DNA from: Clostridium sp.
GTDB taxonomy: Bacteria > Bacillota > Clostridia > Clostridiales > Clostridiaceae
Direction: 5' to 3'
Assembly (NCBI RefSeq): GCF_022482905.1
Contig: NZ_JAKVOI010000001.1
Location: 744,001 to 808,000, forward strand
DNA: 64,000 nucleotides
The position numbers were made by a program, and so were the translations under genes. The notes below the pieces were generated by a model. The model made no database searches and had not been told where the DNA came from. It was given only the letters and a program-made list of their open reading frames with translations. Shown piece after piece: positions 18,471 to 27,276 of this stretch; position 1 is the stretch's first letter, and each line of letters opens with the position of its first letter.

Positions 18471-19580
18471 ATGAAAAAAACAAAAACATACTTGAAGAAT
18501 TTTATAGGAACAAGTTATGAAGTTGGGACACAGATTGGTAATTGGATTTTATCACAACCTGATTTATTGAAAAAGGTGATTTTACCACCTAAGGCCTATC
18601 CTCAAAGCAAATTAACGGAAATATTCAATTTGCTTGACCAATACTGCAGTGGTGTAAACGAGGAGATCAAAGGTTTTGCAGATACAGTTGGAATTTCGAA
18701 AGAACAAGTGATTTTTTATGCAATGACATATTTGGAACGTGGGTGCAGTTTGATGGCTGCGGTTCCAAACAAGACTGAAAATGGGCATACTCTAATGGCA
18801 CGTAACTACGATTTTAATGATGAAATGGAAGAAATGTGTTTTGCATATACAGCTATTAGGAGAAAATATCGTTATATTGGCTCTACACTAAACCTATTTG
18901 GACGATGTGATGGAATGAATGAATATGGGCTGGCAGCTTGTAAGGCCAGTAATGGATTGCCTGTTGGCAACTTTGATGGAGGACAGAAAGCAGGTGTAAC
19001 TGGTTTTTCTTTTTGGATTGTTATCCGAAGCATTTTGGAAAACTGCAAAAATGTTGAACAAGGCATTGCATGGGCAATGGATGCACCTATTGGATATAAT
19101 ATAAATCTAATGCTTGCCGATAGTAATGATAAAATTGCGTTATTGCAATGTATAGATGGTCATAAAGCATATTGCATTTTAGATAATGACTCCAGTGAGA
19201 ATTTTCTGATTTCTACAAACCATGCAGTTTTGCAAGAAATAAAGCCCTATGAGAAAATGTTAATTGAAAACTCGGTAATCCGCTATAAAACCATAGAAAA
19301 AATGTTTTCTGAAAAAGAAAAAATATCAGCACAGGATTTAAAGGCCATACTGTCGGCACCTTATCCGCAGGGATTGTGCTGTCACTATTATCCCGAGTTT
19401 TTTGGAACTTTGCGCTCTGTGTTATTTGATACAACCGAGAAAAAAATAGAAATGACTTTTGGTTCGCCGCAAGCCAATGACTGGAAAACTTTTACGGTAC
19501 AAAAATTACAAGAGCAAGAGATTATAGTAAATCTTCCTTATGAAAAGGCGGGAAAAGATTTTTATAATATTACCTATTAA
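18471..19580 (+). CDS. C45-family acyltransferase/amide hydrolase (penicillin-N acyltransferase-like)
   Basis: A 369-residue Ntn-hydrolase of the acyl-CoA:6-aminopenicillanate acyltransferase (AAT) family. After a helical region of 90 residues comes the processing and catalytic site RGCSLMA, with nucleophile Cys 92, followed by the family motif GHTLMARNYD (106-114). Members cut or transfer linear amides, including lipoamino acids and beta-lactam side chains; most bacterial substrates are unknown. ATG 18471 has the RBS AAGGTGAGG. It is followed after 21 bases by an AraC regulator with an effector-binding domain, probably its regulator or operon partner. Confidence 0.82.
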   Translation: MKKTKTYLKNFIGTSYEVGTQIGNWILSQPDLLKKVILPPKAYPQSKLTEIFNLLDQYCSGVNEEIKGFADTVGISKEQVIFYAMTYLERGCSLMAAVPNKTENGHTLMARNYDFNDEMEEMCFAYTAIRRKYRYIGSTLNLFGRCDGMNEYGLAACKASNGLPVGNFDGGQKAGVTGFSFWIVIRSILENCKNVEQGIAWAMDAPIGYNINLMLADSNDKIALLQCIDGHKAYCILDNDSSENFLISTNHAVLQEIKPYEKMLIENSVIRYKTIEKMFSEKEKISAQDLKAILSAPYPQGLCCHYYPEFFGTLRSVLFDTTEKKIEMTFGSPQANDWKTFTVQKLQEQEIIVNLPYEKAGKDFYNITY

Positions 19581-19601
19581 AGAGGGGGAGGCTGTGCTGT
19601 A

Positions 19602-20474
19602 TTGAAAGATAATCAAATCATTAGTAAAGCAGTTATATTTATTGAAACAAATCTGTATGAGCCTTTGACTGTAGAATCAGTTGCCAATGCAGTTTCCTAT
19701 TCATATTATCATTTTCACCGTTATTTTCAAGCTGTGATGGGAGAAACTATTGGCAGCTATATCAGAAGCCGGAGGTTGACTCAAGCAGCATATGATCTCA
19801 TATATGGCAATAGGAAAATTTTAGATATTGCAGTTTCCCTGTATTTCGAATCTGCTGAAAGTTTTACAAGAGCTTTTAAGAAAAGATATGGTATTACACC
19901 TACAGAATATAGAAAAAATGGTGTTGATGTATTAATAGGAAAACATCGCCCTATGCAGCTTGACAAAATAACCGAATGCAATTATGAAAATTTATCACCA
20001 GAAATCGTAACATTTGAGCCTAAATCTGTTGTTGGGTTTAGATTTAACATGAGTATTGAGAAAAATAACAGTATTGAAATGTGGGAAAAGTTGAATGCTC
20101 AATTGGCAAAGCAAAATTATATTTCAATGAATAAAAATCGGTATAGTATTTATGAAACAGGTGGTACATGCCTGTCAAATACATTTAATAAAAATAGTGA
20201 AGCTGCTATATTTATAGGCATTGAAACATCGGGTGGTTCTAATATTCCAGAAGGTATGGAGTTAAAAGAAATTAGTGGTGGAAGGTATGCTAAATTCATA
20301 CATAAAGGTACAGTAAAAAATTTGCTTTCTACATATTATTATATTTGGGGTGTTTGGTTACCTAAGAGTAGTCTCCAACTTGATGACAGAGATGATTTGG
20401 AATGCTACACAGAGCAATTTTTAGGAGCTGAAAATGAAGAATCGCAGATTGAAATTTATTTTCCGATACAATAG
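19602..20474 (+). CDS. AraC-family regulator with GyrI-like effector domain
   Basis: Residues 1-105 form the two-helix-turn-helix AraC DNA-binding domain (ending GITPTEYRKNG). Residues 120-290 form a GyrI/BmrR-C-type effector-binding domain that ends with the usual IEIYFPI strand. Proteins of this order (Rob/SoxS-like head, GyrI tail) respond to small hydrophobic or cationic compounds. TTG start behind AGAGGGGGAGG, 10 bases away. It follows the acyltransferase gene by 21 bases, probably co-transcribed. Confidence 0.88.
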   Translation: MKDNQIISKAVIFIETNLYEPLTVESVANAVSYSYYHFHRYFQAVMGETIGSYIRSRRLTQAAYDLIYGNRKILDIAVSLYFESAESFTRAFKKRYGITPTEYRKNGVDVLIGKHRPMQLDKITECNYENLSPEIVTFEPKSVVGFRFNMSIEKNNSIEMWEKLNAQLAKQNYISMNKNRYSIYETGGTCLSNTFNKNSEAAIFIGIETSGGSNIPEGMELKEISGGRYAKFIHKGTVKNLLSTYYYIWGVWLPKSSLQLDDRDDLECYTEQFLGAENEESQIEIYFPIQ

Positions 20475-20499
20475 CAAAAATACAATAAGAAGTTACTAA

Positions 20500-20668
20500 A
20501 TTCCAACTTGTCGAGGAGGCTGGTTGGATGTACATATTGCAGCCTGGGCTTAACAAAGAAGTAGTATAAGCATAATGAGAAAGTGACCGAGCAGGTTGGC
20601 CCATAAGGTAGGAGCCGGCCTGATTTTTGAGCATATAAATGGTTTCAAGCTCCCTCATTATGCGTTTT
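20500..20668 (+). ncRNA. Candidate structured RNA between two convergent genes
   Basis: This stretch is GC-richer than its surroundings and holds nested pairings: AGGCTG/CAGCCT around 20517-20545, an outer 10-base stem GCATAATGAG (20570-20579) with CTCATTATGC (20654-20663), and inside it a 9-pair hairpin CAGGTTGGC/GCCGGCCTG (about 20592-20622). GTTTTT follows the outer stem directly, as in an intrinsic terminator. No protein-coding frame fits. It may be a stand-alone clostridial RNA or a decayed mobile-element end. I cannot name the family. Confidence 0.4.
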
Positions 20669-20709
20669 TCTATCTGAATTAGGGTTTAACATAATTGAAG
20701 TAAACGAAA

Positions 20710-21189
20710 TCATATATGTGAATTCACTAGTTCAACTAACGTATCCATATTTTGATAAAATGTTCCCTCTTCTTTATCTTCTTGTTTTGCGACCATCTTA
20801 GTAATATTACGCTCAAAGAAGTTAAGTTTCTTTTTGTTAAGTTTCCCTCCAAAATTGGCTCTAAATTTAGCAGACTTGTATATCTTTTTAGGAAAGCATT
20901 CTTGAATATATTTTTCTGATTCGTTTGGTGTCATACAACAAACAAATAGTGCAAGATTTTTAGTAATGAGTGTGTTTGTATTTTGTACTGCAAAGCGTTT
21001 TAAGTTTTTGTTCATTTTTGCCATGTATGCAGAGCCTCCCATGATAATCCAGTCATAATCATTGAGGTTAATAGTTTGATTTTCATTCACATTTACAACA
21101 GATACTTCGGATTTCAATTTGTCTTTTATATACTCTACACATTTTTCTGTGAATCCATGTTTACTCGAATATACGATTAATGTTTTCAT
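20710..21189 (-). CDS. Flavodoxin-domain protein (HemG-like)
   Basis: A 159-residue flavodoxin fold. The FMN phosphate loop is SSKHGFTEK at residues 8-16, and the region IIMGGSAYMAKMNK (about 49-62) matches flavodoxin-domain proteins of the protoporphyrinogen-oxidase (HemG) group. It is the last gene of a three-gene minus-strand operon: TetR regulator, FMN-binding membrane protein, this gene. It is paralogous to the flavodoxin at 29700. Probably moves electrons to or from the FMN-binding partner. Confidence 0.85.
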   Translation of the reverse strand: MKTLIVYSSKHGFTEKCVEYIKDKLKSEVSVVNVNENQTINLNDYDWIIMGGSAYMAKMNKNLKRFAVQNTNTLITKNLALFVCCMTPNESEKYIQECFPKKIYKSAKFRANFGGKLNKKKLNFFERNITKMVAKQEDKEEGTFYQNMDTLVELVNSHI

Positions 21190-21606
21190 CTAATGATTGA
21201 CTCCTTTCTCTAAAGCATTCTCTACAGCCTTTAGAATAATATTACTGCTATAAGTGGCAGATGAAATTGTATCTACTTCCAAGCTTTGTTTAGCGATGAT
21301 ATCATCAACGATGGCTTCTGCTTTGCCACCGAAGCCATTATCATGTCTTAAGATATCAATGCTAGTAATTTTATGACCTGCGACTGTCACTTTTAACTCA
21401 ACAACAATGATATCATTCTTGGCATTCCCCAAGTAAGTTCCATCAGAAACTTGTTGTAGATCTACATTATTGACAGGCTGTATAACCATTGATTTAGAAA
21501 TCTTGTTTAAAACAACGGCACCAATACCAGCTCCGAAGATTAAAAAAGCGACAACGATAGTTAGAATTATTTTAGTTTTCTTTTTCATTTTTGTTTTTGA
21601 CTTCAT
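21190..21606 (-). CDS. Membrane-anchored FMN-binding domain protein
   Basis: A basic start is followed by a membrane helix (about residues 12-34) and an extracytoplasmic FMN-binding domain of about 80 residues ending DTISSATYSSNII. That end fits the flavinylation motif, in which an ApbE-type transferase attaches FMN to a Thr (SSAT-Y-S here). Such domains carry electrons outside the membrane. I prefer ATG 21606 with AGGAGA upstream; the frame is open to ATG 21636, overlapping the TetR gene. It is directly followed by the flavodoxin gene. Confidence 0.8.
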   Translation of the reverse strand: MKSKTKMKKKTKIILTIVVAFLIFGAGIGAVVLNKISKSMVIQPVNNVDLQQVSDGTYLGNAKNDIIVVELKVTVAGHKITSIDILRHDNGFGGKAEAIVDDIIAKQSLEVDTISSATYSSNIILKAVENALEKGVNH

Positions 21607-21613
21607 ATTATTT

Positions 21614-22216
21614 TCAATTCTCCTTTGCAATTCCATTCATAAGAATGCTGACAAACGATTCAATTAAATCTTCCCAATTATCTAAAAGGTATAATTGGTT
21701 TTCAATAGAGTTCATACCAAAGCCAATAAGAGCAGTTAAAATCATCCAAGAAGAATTACTATCCACTTCCTTAATAATACCCTGTGTATGCCCTTCTATA
21801 AGCAGTGTTTGTAAGAGATTTTCTCCTGTTTTTTCATCAGCTTTAATTTTAAACATTACATTCGAACCACTTCTAATAAAAGCCTTACCCATTTCAGGAT
21901 TACTGGTCATACTCAAAATGAATTGTTTAAATGATTGTTCTAGTTTTTCTTTGATTGTCAGATTATCTTGTTTCGATAATATTTCGGTAATATCCATAAT
22001 AATCTTTTCGGATATTCTTATGCCAATATCTTCTGCTATTTGTGCTTTGTTTTTATAATAAAGATAGAGGGTAGTAGGAGAATACTCTATAACATTTGCA
22101 ATTTTCCTCATTGACAACATATCATATCCATTATCATTGATGATTTTAATACTTGCATTTAAAATCAAATTTTTCATATCTTCCTTTTCTTGTAAACGTC
22201 GTTTTTTAAAACTCAT
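21614..22216 (-). CDS. TetR-family regulator
   Basis: A 200-residue regulator with an N-terminal TetR helix-turn-helix (about residues 15-65; SMRKIANVIEYSPTTLYLYYKNK read in pieces) and a helical C-terminal ligand domain. It heads the operon with the FMN-binding protein and flavodoxin. A TTAACAGTG/CACTGTTAA palindrome lies 14 bases before its start, so it probably represses its own operon. Confidence 0.88.
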   Translation of the reverse strand: MSFKKRRLQEKEDMKNLILNASIKIINDNGYDMLSMRKIANVIEYSPTTLYLYYKNKAQIAEDIGIRISEKIIMDITEILSKQDNLTIKEKLEQSFKQFILSMTSNPEMGKAFIRSGSNVMFKIKADEKTGENLLQTLLIEGHTQGIIKEVDSNSSWMILTALIGFGMNSIENQLYLLDNWEDLIESFVSILMNGIAKEN

Positions 22217-22229
22217 TCCATCACCTTCA

Positions 22230-22260
22230 TTAACAGTGGTAATAAACTTAACACTGTTAA
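22230..22260. promoter_or_regulatory. Probable TetR operator of the flavodoxin operon
   Basis: Perfect 9-base inverted arms TTAACAGTG (22230-22238) and CACTGTTAA (22252-22260), 13 bases apart, just upstream of the TetR start at 22216. Its position and symmetry fit autoregulation. Confidence 0.65.
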
Positions 22261-22333
22261 TATAACATTGATTTGTTTTTGTGTCAAGATTTGTATTTCC
22301 ATTGAAAAGAAATACGAAAAAGCTGCTTCAAAA

Positions 22334-22486
22334 ATGATACTTAGTTATTCTAAAAAAGTATATCAATGGTATAATGTCTGTATTGAATCCTTCCACGCAA
22401 TTATAAAACGTGAGTGGATAAATCGCTTTAGAATTAAAAATTACAGCCATGCATATATTGTTGTATTTGAATACCTTGGCACATGA
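22334..22486 (+). pseudogene. IS3-family transposase fragment
   Basis: A 50-residue piece of the integrase core of an IS3/IS150-type OrfB: the motif CIESFHAIIKREW followed by RFRIKNYSHAY and VFEYL. The catalytic Glu is the one in CIESFHA; the upstream DD part and the usual C-terminal end (RIHSHCGY-like) are absent. The remaining 22487-22600 shows no further match and no terminal repeats are visible. It is a decayed relic showing that this 22-26 kb stretch has been open to insertions. Confidence 0.75.
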
Positions 22487-22616
22487 TTTTATTGACAGCA
22501 GATATTTGCAAAATAATTTTGAGGTAGTTAAAGAAATGATGAATTAAACAACAATTTGTATAATGAACAATAATATTATTAGATGAATTATTTATAATTT
22601 ATGGAGGATAAACATC

Positions 22617-23321
22617 ATGATAAAACATAATTTTAAAATACAAGGTATTCCAGCAATTTTGTGGGGAGAAAAATCAGATAAATTATTTATAGCAGTTCAT
22701 GGTAATATGTCAAATAAGGCAGATGACAGTATTATTATATTTGCAGAAGAAGCAGCTGCAAAAGGCTATCAAGTTCTTAGTTTTGATCTACCTGAGCATG
22801 GGGATCGTAAGGATAAGTCTTATCCCTGCAAAGTTCCAAACTGTGTTAAGGATCTTAGTATTATTATGAATTATGCAAAATCTATGTGGAGCAGCATAAA
22901 TATATTTGCCTGTAGTATGGGTGCATATTTTAGTTTACTTACATACAAACATGAATTATTGAAACAGTGCCTATTTCTATCACCTGTAGTAAATATGGAA
23001 CTTATCATAAGTAATATGATGGCATGTTTTAATATAACTGAAGACAACTTAAAATTAGAAAAACAAATTTGTACTCCTATAGGACAGACTCTTTACTGGG
23101 ATTACTATTGTTATGTGAAAGAACATCCTGTTGATATGTGGGATACTCCTACTTCAATTCTATATGGCTCAGAGGACAGCCTATGTAAATTTGCTGTGAT
23201 ATCTTCATTTGCCAAACGTTTCAATTGTAATTTGGAGGTAATGGAGCATGGGGAACATTATTTTCATACCAAAGAACAATTGAAATATTTTAGGCAGTGG
23301 CTAAAATATTATGTACGATAG
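22617..23321 (+). CDS. Alpha/beta-hydrolase family protein
   Basis: A 234-residue serine-hydrolase fold: oxyanion strand AVHGNMSNKADD (about residues 27-38), nucleophile elbow ACSMGAY with the Ser near residue 101, acid in YGSEDSL, and His in the EHGEHYFH end. The elbow has Ala for the first Gly of GxSxG. It resembles small esterase/peptidase-like hydrolases of unknown substrate. ATG start behind TGGAGGA. The next gene is 22 bases downstream and may be co-transcribed. Confidence 0.82.
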   Translation: MIKHNFKIQGIPAILWGEKSDKLFIAVHGNMSNKADDSIIIFAEEAAAKGYQVLSFDLPEHGDRKDKSYPCKVPNCVKDLSIIMNYAKSMWSSINIFACSMGAYFSLLTYKHELLKQCLFLSPVVNMELIISNMMACFNITEDNLKLEKQICTPIGQTLYWDYYCYVKEHPVDMWDTPTSILYGSEDSLCKFAVISSFAKRFNCNLEVMEHGEHYFHTKEQLKYFRQWLKYYVR

Positions 23322-23343
23322 ATAATAAGAGGAGGTTTATTAA

Positions 23344-24135
23344 GTGGCAAAAGGAGTAATGCATATATGCTGTTCTGACAGTGCCTGGGCGGGCATGAGA
23401 CATGCAGTTAAAACAGGGCTGCTGGAGGGTAAAAAAGTAGTAGGATTTTTTGATGATCTATCCAATGGACCTATAGATGAACTCATTGAATTAAAAGAAA
23501 GAATTAATTGGTATAAAAAAATATATATTGAAGAAAATAGCATAATTTTTGGGGAGATCGAGGACCATTATAAAAAACTTGCTGAGGATCTGATGAAAAT
23601 TAAAGATGAAGATATTTATATATGGTATAGCAACAATGCAAAGGAAATTTGTGGAATACTGTATATTCTGTCCACGATTAAAGACAAAATTCATAGTTTG
23701 TATACCATAAATGTATCAGACATTACTTATAATATCGGAAAAAGAAATGAGTATACACCAAGAGCAGTGGGAGAAGTTATTCCTGAAAGGTTTAGTGAAT
23801 TTACAGGAATAAGGAAATTAATGGGCTTTAGCAGGTACTCCAGTTTAATGGCACTGTGGGAGAAACTGAAGAGAGAAAACTCAATTCTGCGTATTTGTGA
23901 AGGCAATGAAGTTAAAAGTGTTCAAGTGGATTATTTTGACGACATGATCCTTCATTATACATATAGGAATTTTATATGTAGTGCGAGAACAGTAGGGGAA
24001 GTCATAGGCAAAGCTAAAAATTATGTATCTGATATCTTTATTTTCTGGAGAATAACAGAACTGATAAAAGAGGGCAAAATTGACTATAGAGGTAATTTAA
24101 GCCTCATGCGAGAATTAAAAATAAAAAAATCATAA
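23344..24135 (+). CDS. DUF1835-domain protein
   Basis: A 263-residue soluble protein beginning HICCSDSAWAGMRHA, the typical start of DUF1835 proteins, with the DDLSNGPI segment near residue 38 and a C-terminal DUF3658-like helical part. Function unknown; no catalytic site recognised. GTG start with AGGAGG nearby. It lies between a hydrolase and a SpoIIM-like membrane protein in the same direction. Confidence 0.8.
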   Translation: MAKGVMHICCSDSAWAGMRHAVKTGLLEGKKVVGFFDDLSNGPIDELIELKERINWYKKIYIEENSIIFGEIEDHYKKLAEDLMKIKDEDIYIWYSNNAKEICGILYILSTIKDKIHSLYTINVSDITYNIGKRNEYTPRAVGEVIPERFSEFTGIRKLMGFSRYSSLMALWEKLKRENSILRICEGNEVKSVQVDYFDDMILHYTYRNFICSARTVGEVIGKAKNYVSDIFIFWRITELIKEGKIDYRGNLSLMRELKIKKS

Positions 24136-24154
24136 AAAATGAGAGGTTTATTTT

Positions 24155-24733
24155 ATGCTAAAAGAGTCTGGAAAATTAATAATTAGATTTTCAATTGTCA
24201 CATTAGGAATCATTATAATTGCTTTTGTTGTATCCTCACTTATCCAGCCGGATATCTCTAAGTTTATTAACTGGGCGGACAATAAAGGCATAGGAACCAG
24301 TAAAACACAATTAGAAAAATTTCTTCAATATGTAATCAATAATGGAGTCAAAGTTCCACTGCAAATGTTTATTTTATCTCTTGTACCTATTCCATTTATT
24401 TACTACTTGCCTATTGCACTAACCGCAGCTGTTACAGGTTTCATTTTTTACTTACCATTGGCACCGGATTTGCAAGGCAAAATAACAATTCCTGAGATTT
24501 TTTTAGGCATTTTACCTCATGCCATAATTGAATTGCTTGCATTTTTTGTTATACTGGCGGTCCTATACAGATTTAATCAAGCGATTCGAAGTAAAGTATT
24601 TAAGAAAGTACACGTTGAAGTTGATCTTGTTTCAGCTTTTAAGAAAGTCGTCAAATCTTATTGCTTGATTGCATTTCCTTTGCTTATTTTGGCGGCACTA
24701 ATTGAAGCATTTATTACACCATACATAGGATAA
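24155..24733 (+). CDS. SpoIIM-like (stage II sporulation protein M family) membrane protein
   Basis: A 192-residue protein with about five membrane helices. Its C-terminal half carries the family pattern ILPHAIIELLAFF and ends AALIEAFITPYIG, like SpoIIM-type proteins. In sporulating Firmicutes SpoIIM acts in the engulfment complex, but the wider family includes proteins of unknown role, and this one has none of the other complex genes nearby. ATG start with GAGAGG upstream. Confidence 0.75.
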   Translation: MLKESGKLIIRFSIVTLGIIIIAFVVSSLIQPDISKFINWADNKGIGTSKTQLEKFLQYVINNGVKVPLQMFILSLVPIPFIYYLPIALTAAVTGFIFYLPLAPDLQGKITIPEIFLGILPHAIIELLAFFVILAVLYRFNQAIRSKVFKKVHVEVDLVSAFKKVVKSYCLIAFPLLILAALIEAFITPYIG

Positions 24734-24868
24734 CAAAATAAAGATAATCCCCAAAGTATAATGGACGATTGATCAGTAAATGTAATATATAATCTTATTT
24801 AACTATTTATAAATTGACTAATTGCAGTCTGAACTTTCAAATCACAAATTAAGACAAGGAGAATTGAA

Positions 24869-25552
24869 TTGAATCAAAAAATACGAGAAAAAATTTTTGA
24901 ACTGGCAGATGAAAAATATAAAGAATTTCATACTAAAATATCTCCCACTGATTCCAGTATAATTGGAGTTAGAATGCCTCTTTTGAGAAAACTTGCAAAG
25001 GAAATAGCCAAAGGAGACTGGAGAGAATACCTCAAAACAGTTGAAAGTGAGTACTATGAGGAAATAATGCTTCAGGGAATAGTGATAGGATGTGTAAAGG
25101 TGGATGTGGAGGAAAGGCTTCGGCTTGTTGGTGAATTTATTCCCAAGATTGATGGCTGGGGTATTTGTGACAGCTTTTGCAATGGACTTAAATTTATAAA
25201 GTCAAATAAAGAAAAAGTCTGGAATTTCATACAGCCTTATTTGAAATCAGATAAAGAATTTTATATTCGTTTTGGTGTAGTGGTTCTGCTGGATTTCTAT
25301 ATAGATGAAGTTTACATAAATCCTGTGCTTGATGTTTTGGATGAGATAAAGAAAGATGACTATTATGTAAAAATGGCAGTGGCCTGGGCTGTGTCAATTT
25401 GTTATATAAAATTTCCCCAAAGCACAATGCTATATTTAAAGAATAATTCTTTAGATGATTTTACATATAATAAATCACTTCAGAAAATAACAGAATCTCT
25501 TAGAATTGATAATAAAACAAAGTTAATTATTAAAAACATGAAACGTAAATAA
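24869..25552 (+). CDS. DNA alkylation repair protein, AlkD-like
   Basis: A 227-residue all-helical HEAT-repeat protein of the AlkD/AlkC superfamily. The early motif GVRMPLLRKLAKEIAK (about residues 28-43) and the later WGICDSFCN, FIRFG-like and AVAWAVSICYI segments are typical of this DNA-glycosylase family, which removes N3- and N7-alkylated bases. TTG start with AAGGAGAA upstream. It appears to be a single-gene unit. Confidence 0.85.
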   Translation: MNQKIREKIFELADEKYKEFHTKISPTDSSIIGVRMPLLRKLAKEIAKGDWREYLKTVESEYYEEIMLQGIVIGCVKVDVEERLRLVGEFIPKIDGWGICDSFCNGLKFIKSNKEKVWNFIQPYLKSDKEFYIRFGVVVLLDFYIDEVYINPVLDVLDEIKKDDYYVKMAVAWAVSICYIKFPQSTMLYLKNNSLDDFTYNKSLQKITESLRIDNKTKLIIKNMKRK

Positions 25553-25687
25553 CCATAGGAATACGTAGTGAAGTTAATCGCATGAATTCAAAATTAAACA
25601 GGATTTCTAAATATATTGGTATTTATGATGAATTGAAAGTGAAAATTGTTTTGGAAAGTGAAATGAAGATTAAGGTGGTAATAGTTA

Positions 25688-25849
25688 ATGAATATAAATA
25701 AAGATTTTTCATTCTGGATAGCTTTGATATTATCTTTTGTTGTTGCAGTATTAAATTTTCTTGACCATAGATACTTTTATAGTTTGTTTATGTTTTTAAT
25801 TTTTGTTCTGCTGATAATCTTTTTTATTAACTTTAGTTCTGCAAAATAA
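25688..25849 (+). CDS. Small membrane protein, 53 residues
   Basis: ATG 25688 opens a 53-codon frame with two hydrophobic segments (about residues 8-22 and 28-48) around LDHRYFY. The RBS AAGGTGG lies about ten bases upstream. No family recognised. An overlapping 39-codon frame (25582-25701) ends inside its start and may be a leader or a chance frame. Confidence 0.45.
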   Translation: MNINKDFSFWIALILSFVVAVLNFLDHRYFYSLFMFLIFVLLIIFFINFSSAK

Positions 25850-26053
25850 AAATCTAAATTGGTAATAATGATAAAAATTAGATATGACACACTGTACCCA
25901 ACCGTGTTATAAAAAACTTGTAAGCAACATACGGGAGCTAATCAGTATGCCAAATAATATTTTATCCATAAATGATGAACTTTACAACTATAGTTAATGG
26001 ATTTGCTCATATAATCATTACTGAAGGAAGGTATTTGAGGCTGTGACTCCAGT
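25850..26053. other. Stretch without a supported gene
   Basis: This stretch between the small membrane protein and the racemase gene holds a 37-codon frame (25884-25997) without an RBS and nothing else recognisable. Together with the low-content stretch before 25688 it looks like decayed sequence. Confidence 0.5.
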
Positions 26054-26740
26054 TCAGGATTCTACTAAAGCGTATGATAATGCCGCTTTACAATGAAGCT
26101 TGAGAGTGTCAATCAATGGAAGTTTCATATCCTTCTGATTTAGCAGCAGTGGTAATTCGGTACAGCCTAAAATCACACCATCCACATCATAGCTGGACAA
26201 GATTTTCCTGAAATTTTCTCTGGCATTTTCCGTTACCCTATTTAAAACAAGTTCACTGAAAATTATTGAGTTTATTTTATCCTGATGTTTTTCCGATGGG
26301 GTCAATACCTCTATGCCGCAGGATTCAAATCCTTTCTGATAAAAAGAGCTTTGCATGGTGTACTTTATCCCTGTCAATAATACTTTTTTCAATTTAAGTC
26401 TGCTGCATTCTTCGGCAGCTGCATCCACAATACTAAGCACAGGCAGATCTATTTGCTGCTTTATACTGTGAAATACTGAGTGGGGGGAGTTTGCAGCCAT
26501 TATAACGAAATCGGCACCAGATTTTTGTAAGCTGTTTATACCGTTTATTATATAATTTATATATTCAGAAGTTTTATGCTCATTTTCTAAATCCGTAAAA
26601 TATTGAAAATTCAAACTGTTGATTATTATTTCGGGATAATAGTAATCCGAGAATTTTTTATAATACATACTAAGTATGGTTTTATAATATTGAATTGTGG
26701 AAGCGGAACTGATTCCGCCCAGAATTCCTATTTTTTTCAT
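26054..26740 (-). CDS. Aspartate/glutamate racemase-family protein
   Basis: A 228-residue member of the Asp/Glu/hydantoin racemase superfamily, starting KKIGILGGISSASTIQYY. The second active-site Cys is present (Cys 193, in LGCTELP). The first position reads MAANSPH with Ala 83 where the racemases have Cys (CNT). With one catalytic Cys missing it may not be a two-base racemase; superfamily members with one Cys include isomerases and lyases. It is downstream of a peptide-deformylase-like gene, six bases apart, and both face a MocR-type regulator. Confidence 0.85.
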   Translation of the reverse strand: MKKIGILGGISSASTIQYYKTILSMYYKKFSDYYYPEIIINSLNFQYFTDLENEHKTSEYINYIINGINSLQKSGADFVIMAANSPHSVFHSIKQQIDLPVLSIVDAAAEECSRLKLKKVLLTGIKYTMQSSFYQKGFESCGIEVLTPSEKHQDKINSIIFSELVLNRVTENARENFRKILSSYDVDGVILGCTELPLLLNQKDMKLPLIDTLKLHCKAALSYALVES

Positions 26741-26746
26741 AATTTT

Positions 26747-27235
26747 TTATACTCCTTTGTTTTTTAGATAGAAGGATCTGTTATCTATAGCTCTCATTGT
26801 TGCCAGTATTCCATCCAGGTGATCATATTCATGCTGTATCAATTCTGATAGATCTCCTTGAAATTTTATTGTTTTATCCATGAAATTTATATCTTTGTAC
26901 TTTACGGTACATTCTTTATAGCGTTTAACTTTTACAAGCAGATTTGGAAAGGACATACAGTCATCCAGTACTTCCATTATTTCATCATCGTCAAATTTAA
27001 GTATGGGATTGATAAAAATCATAGGTTTGTCAATATACATATATATCAATCTTTTAAATATTCCAATCTGTGGAGCTGCAATTGCTCTTCCTGCATTATA
27101 TTTTTTGCGGAAATCAATTAAGGTATCGTGCAAATCCGAAACAGTTTTCTCTATTGCATCTATTTCTCCTTTCTCAACAGGAAGGCTTTTCTTATATAGA
27201 TCTTCATTTCCAAGTAACAGTATTTCTTTTATCAT
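26747..27235 (-). CDS. Peptide deformylase-like protein
   Basis: A 162-residue metallohydrolase of the deformylase family. Motif 1 is GRAIAAPQIG (Gln 56; the usual form is GxGxAAPQ), motif 2 is DDCMS with metal ligand Cys 93 (usual EGCLS), and motif 3 is QHEYDHLDG with His 135, Glu 136 and His 139. Metal ligands and catalytic Glu are kept while the surroundings of motif 2 differ. It is likely an accessory deformylase or a hydrolase of another N-formyl compound. ATG 27235 is preceded by AAAGGAGAT; the longer upstream frame has no support. Confidence 0.8.
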   Translation of the reverse strand: MIKEILLLGNEDLYKKSLPVEKGEIDAIEKTVSDLHDTLIDFRKKYNAGRAIAAPQIGIFKRLIYMYIDKPMIFINPILKFDDDEIMEVLDDCMSFPNLLVKVKRYKECTVKYKDINFMDKTIKFQGDLSELIQHEYDHLDGILATMRAIDNRSFYLKNKGV

Positions 27236-27276
27236 AAAACGATCTCCTTTACATGTGATATATATTTGATACAATA

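Noticed and set aside
22268-22333. Upstream part of the frame containing the IS3 fragment
   Set aside because: No similarity to transposases is visible before 22334, so it is not included in the fragment.
25582-25701. 39-codon frame overlapping the start of the 53-residue membrane protein
   Set aside because: Very short, weak RBS; could be a leader, but nothing supports it as a gene.
25884-25997. 37-codon frame in the gap before the racemase gene
   Set aside because: No RBS and no recognisable sequence.
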